Source of the DNA: Candidatus Zhuqueibacterota bacterium
GTDB lineage: Bacteria > Zhuqueibacterota > Zhuqueibacteria > Residuimicrobiales > Krinioviventaceae
Direction of reading: 5' to 3'
DNA length: 17,242 bases
Assembly: GCA_003854995.1 (NCBI GenBank)
Contig: RQOI01000226.1
Coordinates: 1 to 17,242, forward strand
Positions 1 to 7,000 of this stretch are shown here, piece after piece (the stretch's first letter is position 1; each line of letters starts with the position of its first letter). Made by a program: the position numbers and the translations under genes. The notes under the pieces were generated by a model. It was not told the DNA's origin. It did no database searches and worked only from the letters and a program-made list of their open reading frames with translations.

Positions 1-106
1 CGGCCAGTCGACGCTTTTCATGCAACTGGGACCGCAGCAACAACCCCTGCTCATCCGATTTGGCGATGAAAAGACACCGGTGGAAATGAGACTAATAAAG
101 CGATGA
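1..106 (+). CDS. C-terminal end of an unidentified protein (partial)
   Basis: An open frame enters from the left edge (first full codon at base 2) and ends at TGA 104-106. It gives about 34 residues, from GQSTLFMQLG to EMRLIKR. The tail alternates hydrophobic and polar residues, as in a terminal beta-sheet, and has no motif I can assign. The next gene begins about 10-16 bases after this stop, so the two are probably co-transcribed. The fragment is too short to name. That it is coding rests on the open frame and the tight spacing to the next gene. Confidence 0.55.
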   Translation, partial: GQSTLFMQLGPQQQPLLIRFGDEKTPVEMRLIKR

Positions 107-116
107 GTGCATTCTT

Positions 117-1214
117 GTGTTTATGCTTTTAATTCTTTCTCTCTGTTCATATATTTTCCTTGGACTCTTGCTCAGAGGAAATGTTCGAGAGATGCCGGCA
201 GGCGACGAGTCATGGGAGCCCAGCGTTTCGGTCATCATTTCCGCCAGGAACGAAGAGGCGTCATTGCCGGCTTGTCTCGCGTCGCTCGTGTCGCTGGATT
301 ACCCGGAGGACAAGCTTGAAATCGTCGTCGTCAATGACGCGTCAACAGACCATACTGCGCAAATCATCGATTCTTTTCAACGTGCACATCCAACTCTGCA
401 GCGCATCGATCTGGCGTTTGATGAAAAGGAAAAGGCGGGAAAGGCGGGCGCGCTGCTCAAGGGCATCGATAAAAGCAGCGGCGAAATCCTTTTCTTCACG
501 GATGCCGATTGCCTGGTCTCGCGCGACTGGATTCGTGAAATGCTGAAAGGATTTCGGCCGGAGATCGGTGTGGTCGGTGGATTCACCCTGATCGGCCAAG
601 CGCAGAGCCTTTTTGCGCAAATGCAGGCGCTGGACTGGCATTTTTTATTGACCATCGCATCGGCGGCTTCGCATCTGAACAAACCCATCTCCTGGGTGGG
701 CAACAATCTCGCCCTCCGCCGATCAGCCTACGAGCAGACAGGCGGATACCGGCGCCTCAGCGATAGCTTTGTCGAAGATTTTGCCCTCATCCATGCCATC
801 GACAGACAAACCCATTGGCGCTGTCGATTTTATGCCTCGCCGAAAAGTATTGTTCGAACTTTACCGGCGCAAACGGTTGCCAGGCTTTATGCTCAGCGCA
901 AACGATGGAGCACGGGAATTGTCGACGCCCGGCCGTTCTGCTGGTGGATCATGATCACGGTCTGGGCTCTCCATGTCTCGCTACTCGTTTCTCTGTTTTG
1001 CTCAGCCGCGCTCGCCATTGTCACGCTGCTCATCAAATGTGGGGTGGACATTTTCCTCTTTCGAGCCAGCGGCGTGCTTCTCGGAGAATCTCGCTCCGCT
1101 TCGAAAGTGATCATTTACGAACCTTACTACATTCTTTCTTCGCTCCTGTTGCCGATATCAATGCTTTTTGATCGTCGCGTGACCTGGAAAGGAGCAAAGA
1201 TCAAGAATGCGTAA
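117..1214 (+). CDS. Membrane-anchored family 2 glycosyltransferase
   Basis: Likely transfers a sugar from a nucleotide-sugar donor to a lipid or polysaccharide acceptor at the inner membrane. A hydrophobic segment lies at residues 1-20. The GT-A core follows: SVIISARNEE near 38-47, VNDASTDHT at 72-80, the metal-binding DAD at 129-131, GNNLALRRSAY near 195-205, the catalytic-type ED at 220-221 and QRKRW at 260-264. This ED...Q(x)xRW pattern is typical of processive, cellulose-synthase-like GT2 enzymes (COG1215 type). Hydrophobic helices at about 275-305 and 332-350 close the protein. The start is GTG 117 or, two codons later, ATG 123. Neither has a clear ribosome binding site, and an in-frame stop at 96-98 limits extension. 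Its end overlaps the radical SAM gene by 8 bases. The sugar and acceptor cannot be told from sequence. Confidence 0.9.
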   Translation: MFMLLILSLCSYIFLGLLLRGNVREMPAGDESWEPSVSVIISARNEEASLPACLASLVSLDYPEDKLEIVVVNDASTDHTAQIIDSFQRAHPTLQRIDLAFDEKEKAGKAGALLKGIDKSSGEILFFTDADCLVSRDWIREMLKGFRPEIGVVGGFTLIGQAQSLFAQMQALDWHFLLTIASAASHLNKPISWVGNNLALRRSAYEQTGGYRRLSDSFVEDFALIHAIDRQTHWRCRFYASPKSIVRTLPAQTVARLYAQRKRWSTGIVDARPFCWWIMITVWALHVSLLVSLFCSAALAIVTLLIKCGVDIFLFRASGVLLGESRSASKVIIYEPYYILSSLLLPISMLFDRRVTWKGAKIKNA

Positions 1215-2286
1215 CGGATTGTTCACGCTGCTATCCCCTATCCTGCTGCACTATTACATTACGGATCGCTGCAACTGCGCGTGCACGTTCTGTGATATCT
1301 GGAAAAACCGGGCAGACGAGCGCAGCGATGCCCGGCTATCCGATGTCGTGAAAAATCTGCGCGATGCTCGAGAAATAGGCGCCAGGTTTGTCGATTTCAC
1401 CGGCGGTGAACCATTGCTGCATGAGCAGCTGCCGCAGATGCTGCAGGAAGCCAAACGTCTCAAGTACAAAACGTCGATAACGACGAATTGCCTCCGCTAC
1501 ACACAGGTCGCGGCAGACCTGCGGGGCTTGATCGATTTTCTGCATTTCTCCCTGGACGGCCTGAGCGCGACAAAGCATGATGCCATGCGTGGGAGAGACT
1601 CTTTCGAATGCGTCATGCAAAGCATCGACAGGGCGAGAGAATTGGGCGAAGCGCCCGATTTGCTGTTCACGGTGACCAGTAAAAATATCGACCACCTCGC
1701 ACCCTTGGCCGAGTTTGCGCGGACGCTCGGCCTGATACTGCTCGTCAACCCGGCATTCGCGACCAGTGTATCTCGGCCGGACATCGGGCTTTTGGGCGCC
1801 ATTGAAAGATATTCCTCGCAGCCTTTTGTTTATGTGAACAAGGCGTTCCATCATCTGCGTCGTAATGGCGGCAACAACACGAGCGCACCCAGATGCCGCG
1901 TTCTGGATGCGGCCATTGTGATCTCGCCGGATAATAAAGTGGTGTTGCCGTGCTTTCATTTTCAGCAGCTCAAGATAGCTTTGCACGAGAGTGCCGAGGA
2001 TCTCGGTCTCAGCACCCTGATGAAGATACGCCATTCCGCTGTCTGGGCATATTATCAAAAGGAGCAGGGACGGTTTAACTTTTGCCATGGATGTCATCTG
2101 AATTGCTATTTCGACCCTTCTTTTCATCACAAAGCGGACGAGTACTTTTGGCTGAGTTTCATTGCGAAATCGCGCTACTGGTGGAACAAATACATTCGAA
2201 AAAGGATGGAAAAAAGGAAATTCGACAGCAGGCCGGCATCGGCCATTGCGGCAGAGATAATGAAAAAACATGACGATCGAATCTGA
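1207..2286 (+). CDS. Radical SAM protein with C-terminal SPASM/Twitch-like cysteines
   Basis: A radical SAM enzyme: a [4Fe-4S] cluster cleaves S-adenosylmethionine to start radical chemistry on an unknown substrate. The cluster ligands are C22, C26 and C29 in a CxxxCxxC motif right after YYITDR, and the SAM-binding GGEP follows at 66-69. Further cysteines at 230, 249, 293, 296 and 300 (the last three as CxxCxxxC) suggest an auxiliary iron-sulfur cluster of SPASM/Twitch type, as in MoaA/PqqE/HpnH-like proteins. The C-terminus (about 315-359) is basic and rich in aromatic residues. ATG 1207 is preceded by AAAGGAG at 1188-1194. The gene overlaps the glycosyltransferase by 8 bases and the PHP gene by 17, which implies translational coupling. 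The family call is firm; the substrate is unknown. Confidence 0.9.
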   Translation: MRNGLFTLLSPILLHYYITDRCNCACTFCDIWKNRADERSDARLSDVVKNLRDAREIGARFVDFTGGEPLLHEQLPQMLQEAKRLKYKTSITTNCLRYTQVAADLRGLIDFLHFSLDGLSATKHDAMRGRDSFECVMQSIDRARELGEAPDLLFTVTSKNIDHLAPLAEFARTLGLILLVNPAFATSVSRPDIGLLGAIERYSSQPFVYVNKAFHHLRRNGGNNTSAPRCRVLDAAIVISPDNKVVLPCFHFQQLKIALHESAEDLGLSTLMKIRHSAVWAYYQKEQGRFNFCHGCHLNCYFDPSFHHKADEYFWLSFIAKSRYWWNKYIRKRMEKRKFDSRPASAIAAEIMKKHDDRI

Positions 2287-3868
2287 CAACACGTGGATGG
2301 TGCATCTCATTGCATTCCTGTTGTATGCAGAAATCCACCATCGCATCTGGAATTTATACAGCCGCTATTTCAAACGCGAACCGGAGATTGTAGCGGACAT
2401 GCCGCATCGCGTTGGCCCGGGGAGAAAGCTGCCGGTCCTCGTCTGTATCAAGGATGCGCATCGCTATCCAATCCTGTTGCACGAGATCGCCATTCACCTT
2501 GTCGGCGAGCAGGACCGCACGCTTTTGCTGCAAAAAAATTTTAAAAATCTGGCCATTTCCAAAGCCCTGTGGTATGAAATCCTGCCATGCGATGTCGAAC
2601 AACTTTCAGGCAAAGTTAAAATCGACGTCACCATCCTCTATTCGGGCAAAAAACAGATAAAGTGCGTCAATGACAATTATAAACTCACTTCGCACGCACC
2701 CTTTGACGTGATCATTGATCCACATCCACGGCCTCGCCTGGATGGCTGGGTATGGGGCGATCTGCACACGCACAGTCACCTCACCAGCGACCAGGTCGAA
2801 TTCGGCGCACCCTTTGCGGTGAGCAGCGCCATGGCGTATGCGCTCGAACTGGATTTTTTCGCAGTGACAGATCATTCCTATGATCTGGATGATTCACTGG
2901 ATAACTATCTCATCAATGATCCGGAGAGGCCCAAGTGGAAAATGCTATGGGAGCAGGTCAGACGTCTGAATGAAACGAATGCGAATGTCGTCATCCTCCC
3001 CGGCGAAGAGCTATCTGTCGGCAATGTAAAAAACCGCAACGTGCATTTTTTACTGTTGAATAACCGCGCCTTTTTCAGCGGCGCCGGAGACAGCGCGGAA
3101 AGATGGTTTCACACCCGGCCGCAACACACTATACCGGATGTGCTCTCCAGGCTGGAGGGCTCAGCGCTCGCGTTTGCCGCACACCCGCTCGTCGATCCGC
3201 CTTTCGTGCAAAAGCTGCTCATCAGGCGCGGCATGTGGAGTGACCGCGATTTAAAACACGCTGCGTTGCACGGCTGTCAATTCTGGAATGGCGATAAGGG
3301 ACATTTTTTAGAATTTGGCCTGCCAAAATGGATCGAGCTGCTCCTGCACGGGCATAAAATCACTCTCATCGCCGGCACAGATGCGCACGGCAATTTCAAC
3401 CGTTTCCGGCAAATCGGCACGCCGCATCTGACCATGCGGGAAGGACCCTTGGAAGTTTTCGGCATGTGCCGCACCGGCGTCTATGTGGGCGGAGAATTGT
3501 CCCTGGATGCGATTGTCAACGGCCTGCGAGAGGGGCATGCGATCGTCACGGACGGGCCGATGGCGGCGATGGCTTTCACGCCATCAGCCGTCGGTGGCTC
3601 GGTGCATGCGCCTGACGGCTGCGTTCGAATTGATGTCTGCTCTTCTCCGAGCTATGGTGATGTGCGCGCTTTATCGCTCATCATCGGCGACATCGCTGAA
3701 AAAAAAGAAACCCGAAGGCGAATTGATCATCCTTCGGGTTTGTATAGATTTACAGAAAATGTCGCTCTAAAATATTGTCCGCAGCCGGGTTATATTCGAC
3801 TGGAACTGGAAACATGCATTGGAGATCATACCTTTCATTGTTTTACCAATCCAATCTACTTTGACTAG
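2270..3868 (+). CDS. PHP-domain metal-dependent phosphoesterase-like protein
   Basis: The central and C-terminal part is a PHP (polymerase and histidinol phosphatase) metallohydrolase with an apparently complete ligand set: HTH at 166-168, DH at 201-202, PGEE at 244-247, H259, AAHP around 305, and GTDAHG at 369-374. PHP proteins use two or three metal ions to hydrolyse phosphoesters. The first 155 residues form a separate region of unknown function, with a short hydrophobic stretch at 10-20. Beyond residue 380 a region rich in beta-strands follows. At 532 residues it is much longer than a minimal PHP enzyme (about 250-300). ATG 2270 overlaps the radical SAM gene and has only a weak upstream AGAG. 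The stop codon shares CTAG with the convergent R3H gene, and a minus-strand terminator is embedded near the 3' end. Substrate unknown. Confidence 0.88.
   Translation: MTIESDNTWMVHLIAFLLYAEIHHRIWNLYSRYFKREPEIVADMPHRVGPGRKLPVLVCIKDAHRYPILLHEIAIHLVGEQDRTLLLQKNFKNLAISKALWYEILPCDVEQLSGKVKIDVTILYSGKKQIKCVNDNYKLTSHAPFDVIIDPHPRPRLDGWVWGDLHTHSHLTSDQVEFGAPFAVSSAMAYALELDFFAVTDHSYDLDDSLDNYLINDPERPKWKMLWEQVRRLNETNANVVILPGEELSVGNVKNRNVHFLLLNNRAFFSGAGDSAERWFHTRPQHTIPDVLSRLEGSALAFAAHPLVDPPFVQKLLIRRGMWSDRDLKHAALHGCQFWNGDKGHFLEFGLPKWIELLLHGHKITLIAGTDAHGNFNRFRQIGTPHLTMREGPLEVFGMCRTGVYVGGELSLDAIVNGLREGHAIVTDGPMAAMAFTPSAVGGSVHAPDGCVRIDVCSSPSYGDVRALSLIIGDIAEKKETRRRIDHPSGLYRFTENVALKYCPQPGYIRLELETCIGDHTFHCFTNPIYFD
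3699..3741 (-). terminator. Rho-independent terminator for the minus-strand operon, inside the PHP gene
   Basis: CCCGAAGG with three flanking A's (3708-3718) and its exact reverse complement (3731-3741) form a perfect 11-bp stem around a 12-base loop. Read on the minus strand, the stem is followed by TTTC and eight T's (plus-strand A-run 3699-3706). This is the classic intrinsic terminator layout and points only in the minus direction. It lies about 125 bases past the stop of the R3H gene, so it probably ends the UbiA-dtd-maf-mpl-R3H transcript, although it is inside the coding region of the opposing PHP gene. Confidence 0.8.
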
Positions 3869-4425
3869 AACAGCTTTATCTTTTTGATGATGCGCTTCAA
3901 GCCGCGGCCAAAAACTTCCGGCTCGATTTCAATGTGCCGGTCATCCTCTTCGCCGACGCTTGTGGTCTTGATATTGTCGACATTCTTGAGATAGTCGTGC
4001 ACCACAAAGCGTTCGTAATTGCTCATATGCGGCAAGACAACCTTGGCGCGTGTGGCGATCGCTTCGTCCGCTTTTTTCTGCGCGAAGCGTTTCAAGTTAC
4101 CCACCGGATAGACGCGCAATTCATAATCATCATCCCCCAATCGATAAGTTTTGGTGACGATATCCGAGTTGCTATCAAACTGCCGATGCACAAGTTTTCG
4201 TTCAAACGCATTCAGCTCGGGGATGACGATCGGCTCGATTGAATCCACCAGCTCTTCCCTGATCTGTTTTACGAGGGCATCTATTTTGGGATTCCGCTCG
4301 CCTCGGTCACGTTGGTAGTGACCATTGTGACGTCCACCGGATCGTCCTCCGGGTCTCCCGCCAGGCCGTCCACCGGATCGTCCCCGGTGCTCGCCTCTCG
4401 GTCTCTCACTCTTTTGTTCTTCCAT
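3865..4425 (-). CDS. RGG-rich protein with tandem R3H-type domains
   Basis: A predicted single-stranded nucleic-acid-binding protein of 186 residues. Residues 9-43 form a basic Gly/Arg-rich tail with repeated GGR units, resembling an RGG box. Two R3H-like modules follow, each with the R-x3-H signature: R76/H80 in LNAFERKLVH, and R139/H143 in MSNYERFVVH, the latter followed by a typical SVGEEDDRHIEIEP strand. The second module matches the R3H domain of Jag/KhpB-type proteins, but I see no Jag-N or KH domain. The C-terminus is strongly basic. The start is ATG 4425, chosen because AAAGGA (4433-4438) sits 7 bases upstream; a TTG two codons earlier is less likely. It follows mpl by about 25 bases. 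Calling the first module R3H is inference from internal similarity. Confidence 0.8.
   Translation of the reverse strand: MEEQKSERPRGEHRGRSGGRPGGRPGGRSGGRHNGHYQRDRGERNPKIDALVKQIREELVDSIEPIVIPELNAFERKLVHRQFDSNSDIVTKTYRLGDDDYELRVYPVGNLKRFAQKKADEAIATRAKVVLPHMSNYERFVVHDYLKNVDNIKTTSVGEEDDRHIEIEPEVFGRGLKRIIKKIKLF
4331..4383. repeat. 17-bp direct repeat in the Gly/Arg-rich coding tract
   Basis: CGTCCACCGGATCGTCC occurs at 4331-4347 and again at 4367-4383, a 36-base period (12 codons). It lies in the minus-strand sequence that encodes the GGR repeats of the R3H protein. Identity at the DNA level, beyond what the amino acids need, suggests duplication of a coding unit and possible length variation by slippage. 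Confidence 0.85.
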
Positions 4426-4450
4426 GATCAATTCCTTTAATTTATGGGTA

Positions 4451-5866
4451 TTATCGTAAGCAGTCTAAAAGTTTGGCATGAATTCCGGCAAAAGGACCGT
4501 TACTAAAGGTGACGATGATGTCATCTTGGCCGGCATTCTCTTTCGCAAAAGTGACAATCTCTTCGACGGAAAGCTGCTTGCTGATTTTGCCTTTGGCGCT
4601 CAAATCCTCTGCAAGCTTTTGCGCCGAAAACAGCTGATCTGGCGGCGCTTTGTCGGGCCGATGCACCGGCGCCACCAGAATGATATCCGCGGCATCGAAC
4701 GATTCGACAAACGCACGCTGAAACACATTCCTTCGACTGGTGGCTGAGCGCGGCTCATAAAGCGCCCACAGTCGCCGGTTCGGATATTGGGCGCGCAGGG
4801 CTGTCAGGGTCTCTCGAACCGCCGTTGGATGATGACCGAAATCGTCATAAACATCAATACCATTGATTGTGAATACAAGTTCCAATCGTCTTTTGACGCC
4901 GTTGAAATCGGCCAACGCCCTGAGGATATCATCTCTGGCAATGCCGACAAAATCCGCTACAGCCATGGCGGCGAGGGCGTTGCGAATATTATGCAGGCCG
5001 GGCAGCTTGATCGTCGCACGTCCCCAGAGGTCGTCGTGATGCATGACATCAAATGTGGTGGCGCGTGCGCAAGTCGAGATATTCACGGCTCTCCAATCAG
5101 CCCCTGTCGCTGAGCCAAAAGTTGCAACCGGGCAGAACGCCCACTGCGATACCTGCATGGCATTCTCATCCTCCTTACATGCGACTAAAAAACCGCTTTG
5201 CGGAATGAGATTCACAAATCGCTGAAAGGCCAATTTGATCTCGGCGAGCGAACCATAGATATCCGCATGATCGTACTCGATGGCATTGATGACGCCGATA
5301 TCCGGAATATAGCGTAAAAATTTGGCCACCTTGTCGAAATAGGCCGAATCGTATTCGTCGCCCTCGACGATAAAGTCTTCGCCCTCGCCCAGCTGAAAAC
5401 CGCGGCCGAAATCAGTCGGAAGGCCACCGATCATAAAGCCCGGCTTTCGTCCGGCGCACTCGAATACCCAGGCGAGCATCGCCGTCGTCGTCGTTTTGCC
5501 ATGCGTTCCGGTGACGACGATGGAGCGCTTGCCACGAATGACGAATTCGCGCAACGCATCGGGCAGAGAGATGTACGGAATATGTCGATTGAGGATCTCC
5601 TCAATTTCCACGTTACCGCGCGAGATGACATTGCCGACCACAACCAGGTCAGGCGCCGGGGTGAGATTTTTGCTCTGGAATCCACTGAACACGGGTATCT
5701 TTTGTTCGGCCAAAAAATCGCTCATCGGCGGATAGACGTCTTCGTCCGAGCCGTACACATCGTGGCCCTGCGCCTTCATCATCGCGGCCAGCGACGCCAT
5801 GGCCGTGCCGCAGATGGCGAGAAAGTAGACCCGTTTTTTGTCTTGCAGCTGCACACCTCGCCTCAT
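4451..5866 (-). CDS. mpl: UDP-N-acetylmuramate:L-alanyl-gamma-D-glutamyl-meso-diaminopimelate ligase
   Basis: A Mur-family ATP-dependent ligase that reattaches recycled murein tripeptide to UDP-MurNAc, feeding cell-wall peptide back into peptidoglycan synthesis in the cytoplasm. The N-terminal nucleotide-sugar domain starts at KKRVYFLAICGTAMA. The ATP loop TGTHGKTT is at about 119-126, the VEGDEYDSAYFDK segment of Mpl/MurC enzymes at 167-179, NAIEYDHADIY near 194-204, LHNIRNA near 291-297, DDFGHHPTAV at 341-350 and EPRS at 371-374. The EYDSAYFDK signature and about 471-residue length favour Mpl over MurC. ATG 5866 is chosen because it forms an ATGA overlap with the maf stop; the frame runs on upstream, but only as a shadow of maf. 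A GTG four codons later, behind GAGGCGAG, is an alternative start. Confidence 0.9.
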   Translation of the reverse strand: MRRGVQLQDKKRVYFLAICGTAMASLAAMMKAQGHDVYGSDEDVYPPMSDFLAEQKIPVFSGFQSKNLTPAPDLVVVGNVISRGNVEIEEILNRHIPYISLPDALREFVIRGKRSIVVTGTHGKTTTTAMLAWVFECAGRKPGFMIGGLPTDFGRGFQLGEGEDFIVEGDEYDSAYFDKVAKFLRYIPDIGVINAIEYDHADIYGSLAEIKLAFQRFVNLIPQSGFLVACKEDENAMQVSQWAFCPVATFGSATGADWRAVNISTCARATTFDVMHHDDLWGRATIKLPGLHNIRNALAAMAVADFVGIARDDILRALADFNGVKRRLELVFTINGIDVYDDFGHHPTAVRETLTALRAQYPNRRLWALYEPRSATSRRNVFQRAFVESFDAADIILVAPVHRPDKAPPDQLFSAQKLAEDLSAKGKISKQLSVEEIVTFAKENAGQDDIIVTFSNGPFAGIHAKLLDCLR

Positions 5867-6468
5867 CCTTGGCTGTCCGCGATGAATTTGATCATCGCCG
5901 TGTAAAACTTGCTCAATGGAAATCCCACCACATTGTAAAAGCAGCCTTCGATCCGATCGGCAAAGACAGCGCTCTGGTCCTGGATGCCATAGGCGCCGGC
6001 CTTGTCCATTGGATTTTGGGTGGCGACATAGCGATCGATCTCCCAATCGGCCAGGTCGCGAAAATGCACTCTGGTCATGTCGTAATCGCTGATCTGCCGG
6101 TTCGTCGGTTTTTCCAGGAGCGTAAAGCCGGTATAGACTTGATGCGTTCGGCCTGCCAGGCGATGCAGCATGTCCTTCGCCTCGACCTCATCTCTTGGTT
6201 TGCCCAGTATTTCGTCGTCCAGAATGACGACCGTATCAGAACCGACGATGATGCCCTTTGCCACCCTGGCGCCGACGCTCATCGCCTTGGCAAGTGACAG
6301 CGCCCGCACGTGACACGCCGGATCGCTGTCGACAATCTCGCTTTCATCTATGGAACTGGGCATGATATCGAACTCAAAGCCCACGAGGCGCAACAATTGA
6401 GCTCGACGCGGCGATTGCGACGCGAGGATCAGTTTTTGCGAATACATTCTCTCATGCAGATCGTTCAT
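5863..6468 (-). CDS. maf: Maf-family nucleoside triphosphate pyrophosphatase
   Basis: Maf proteins hydrolyse nucleoside triphosphates to monophosphates and pyrophosphate. They act as house-cleaning enzymes on dTTP/UTP or modified pyrimidines and can affect septum formation. Signatures visible are SQSPRR at 17-22, SDTVV at 77-81, GKP at 89-91, DKAGAYGIQ at 155-163 and the NVVGFP tail at 179-184. The AGAYGIQ form fits the dTTP/UTP (YhdE-like) subgroup; that subfamily call is tentative. The 201-residue length is normal. ATG 6468 overlaps the dtd stop as ATGA, with a GAGGA about 10 bases upstream; an internal ATG seven codons later is possible. Its own TGA overlaps the mpl start, so dtd, maf and mpl are likely translationally coupled. 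Confidence 0.93.
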   Translation of the reverse strand: MNDLHERMYSQKLILASQSPRRAQLLRLVGFEFDIMPSSIDESEIVDSDPACHVRALSLAKAMSVGARVAKGIIVGSDTVVILDDEILGKPRDEVEAKDMLHRLAGRTHQVYTGFTLLEKPTNRQISDYDMTRVHFRDLADWEIDRYVATQNPMDKAGAYGIQDQSAVFADRIEGCFYNVVGFPLSKFYTAMIKFIADSQG

Positions 6469-6920
6469 GTCTTGCGCTTTTCCTCGCTGTCCAGCAGGAT
6501 GGTCACGGGGCCGTCATTGATGATTTCCACGATCATGTGGGCGCCAAACACACCGGTTTGCACGGTGAGATTGCTCTCCCGCAAGAACTCGACAAATTTT
6601 TCATACAACGGGATCGACACTGGCGGCGGCGCTGCATCGGAAAATCCCGGGCGACGGCCACGTGTTGTGTCCGCATAGAGCGTGAACTGCGAAATGGCCA
6701 GCAATTCTGCGCCGACAGCCAGCGCTGAACGATCAAACTTTTCGTTTTCATCCTGAAATATGCGAAGATTGACAATTTTATTGGCCAGATAAGCTGCCGC
6801 AGTCTCATCGTCCCCGTTTCGCACGCCGAGCAAAATGACGAGTCCCGGCCCGATGCGGCCAACGATCTCATCGCCGACAGCCACCGAACCTTTCTGTACG
6901 CGTTGTACGAGTGCGCGCAT
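6465..6920 (-). CDS. dtd: D-aminoacyl-tRNA deacylase
   Basis: Removes D-amino acids (and glycine mischarged on tRNA-Ala) from tRNA, a translation proofreading step in the cytoplasm. The protein is 151 residues, close to the usual 145-150. Diagnostic motifs are MRALVQRV at the N-terminus, SQFTLYAD at 77-84 and NDGPVT at 135-140, whose Gly-cisPro lies in the chirality-checking pocket. The start at 6920 matches the family N-terminus exactly, although no clear ribosome binding site precedes it. It lies 80 bases downstream of the UbiA stop and overlaps maf by four bases. Confidence 0.95.
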   Translation of the reverse strand: MRALVQRVQKGSVAVGDEIVGRIGPGLVILLGVRNGDDETAAAYLANKIVNLRIFQDENEKFDRSALAVGAELLAISQFTLYADTTRGRRPGFSDAAPPPVSIPLYEKFVEFLRESNLTVQTGVFGAHMIVEIINDGPVTILLDSEEKRKT

Positions 6921-7000
6921 CGTTTTATGAGAGGGGGCACAGACAGAGCTAGAGAGTCACCTTTTTTCGCAGCTCGCCTGCGTCTTTCTCTTCATCTCCT

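Noticed and set aside
1336..2346. A 336-codon open frame on the minus strand
   Set aside because: It is antisense to the radical SAM gene, whose motifs are unambiguous; the product shows no domain and is a codon-bias shadow.
5867..6046. An upstream extension of the mpl frame by 60 codons
   Set aside because: It lies wholly within maf, has a non-Mpl, Arg/Cys-rich composition, and the family N-terminus begins just after ATG 5866, which makes an ATGA junction.
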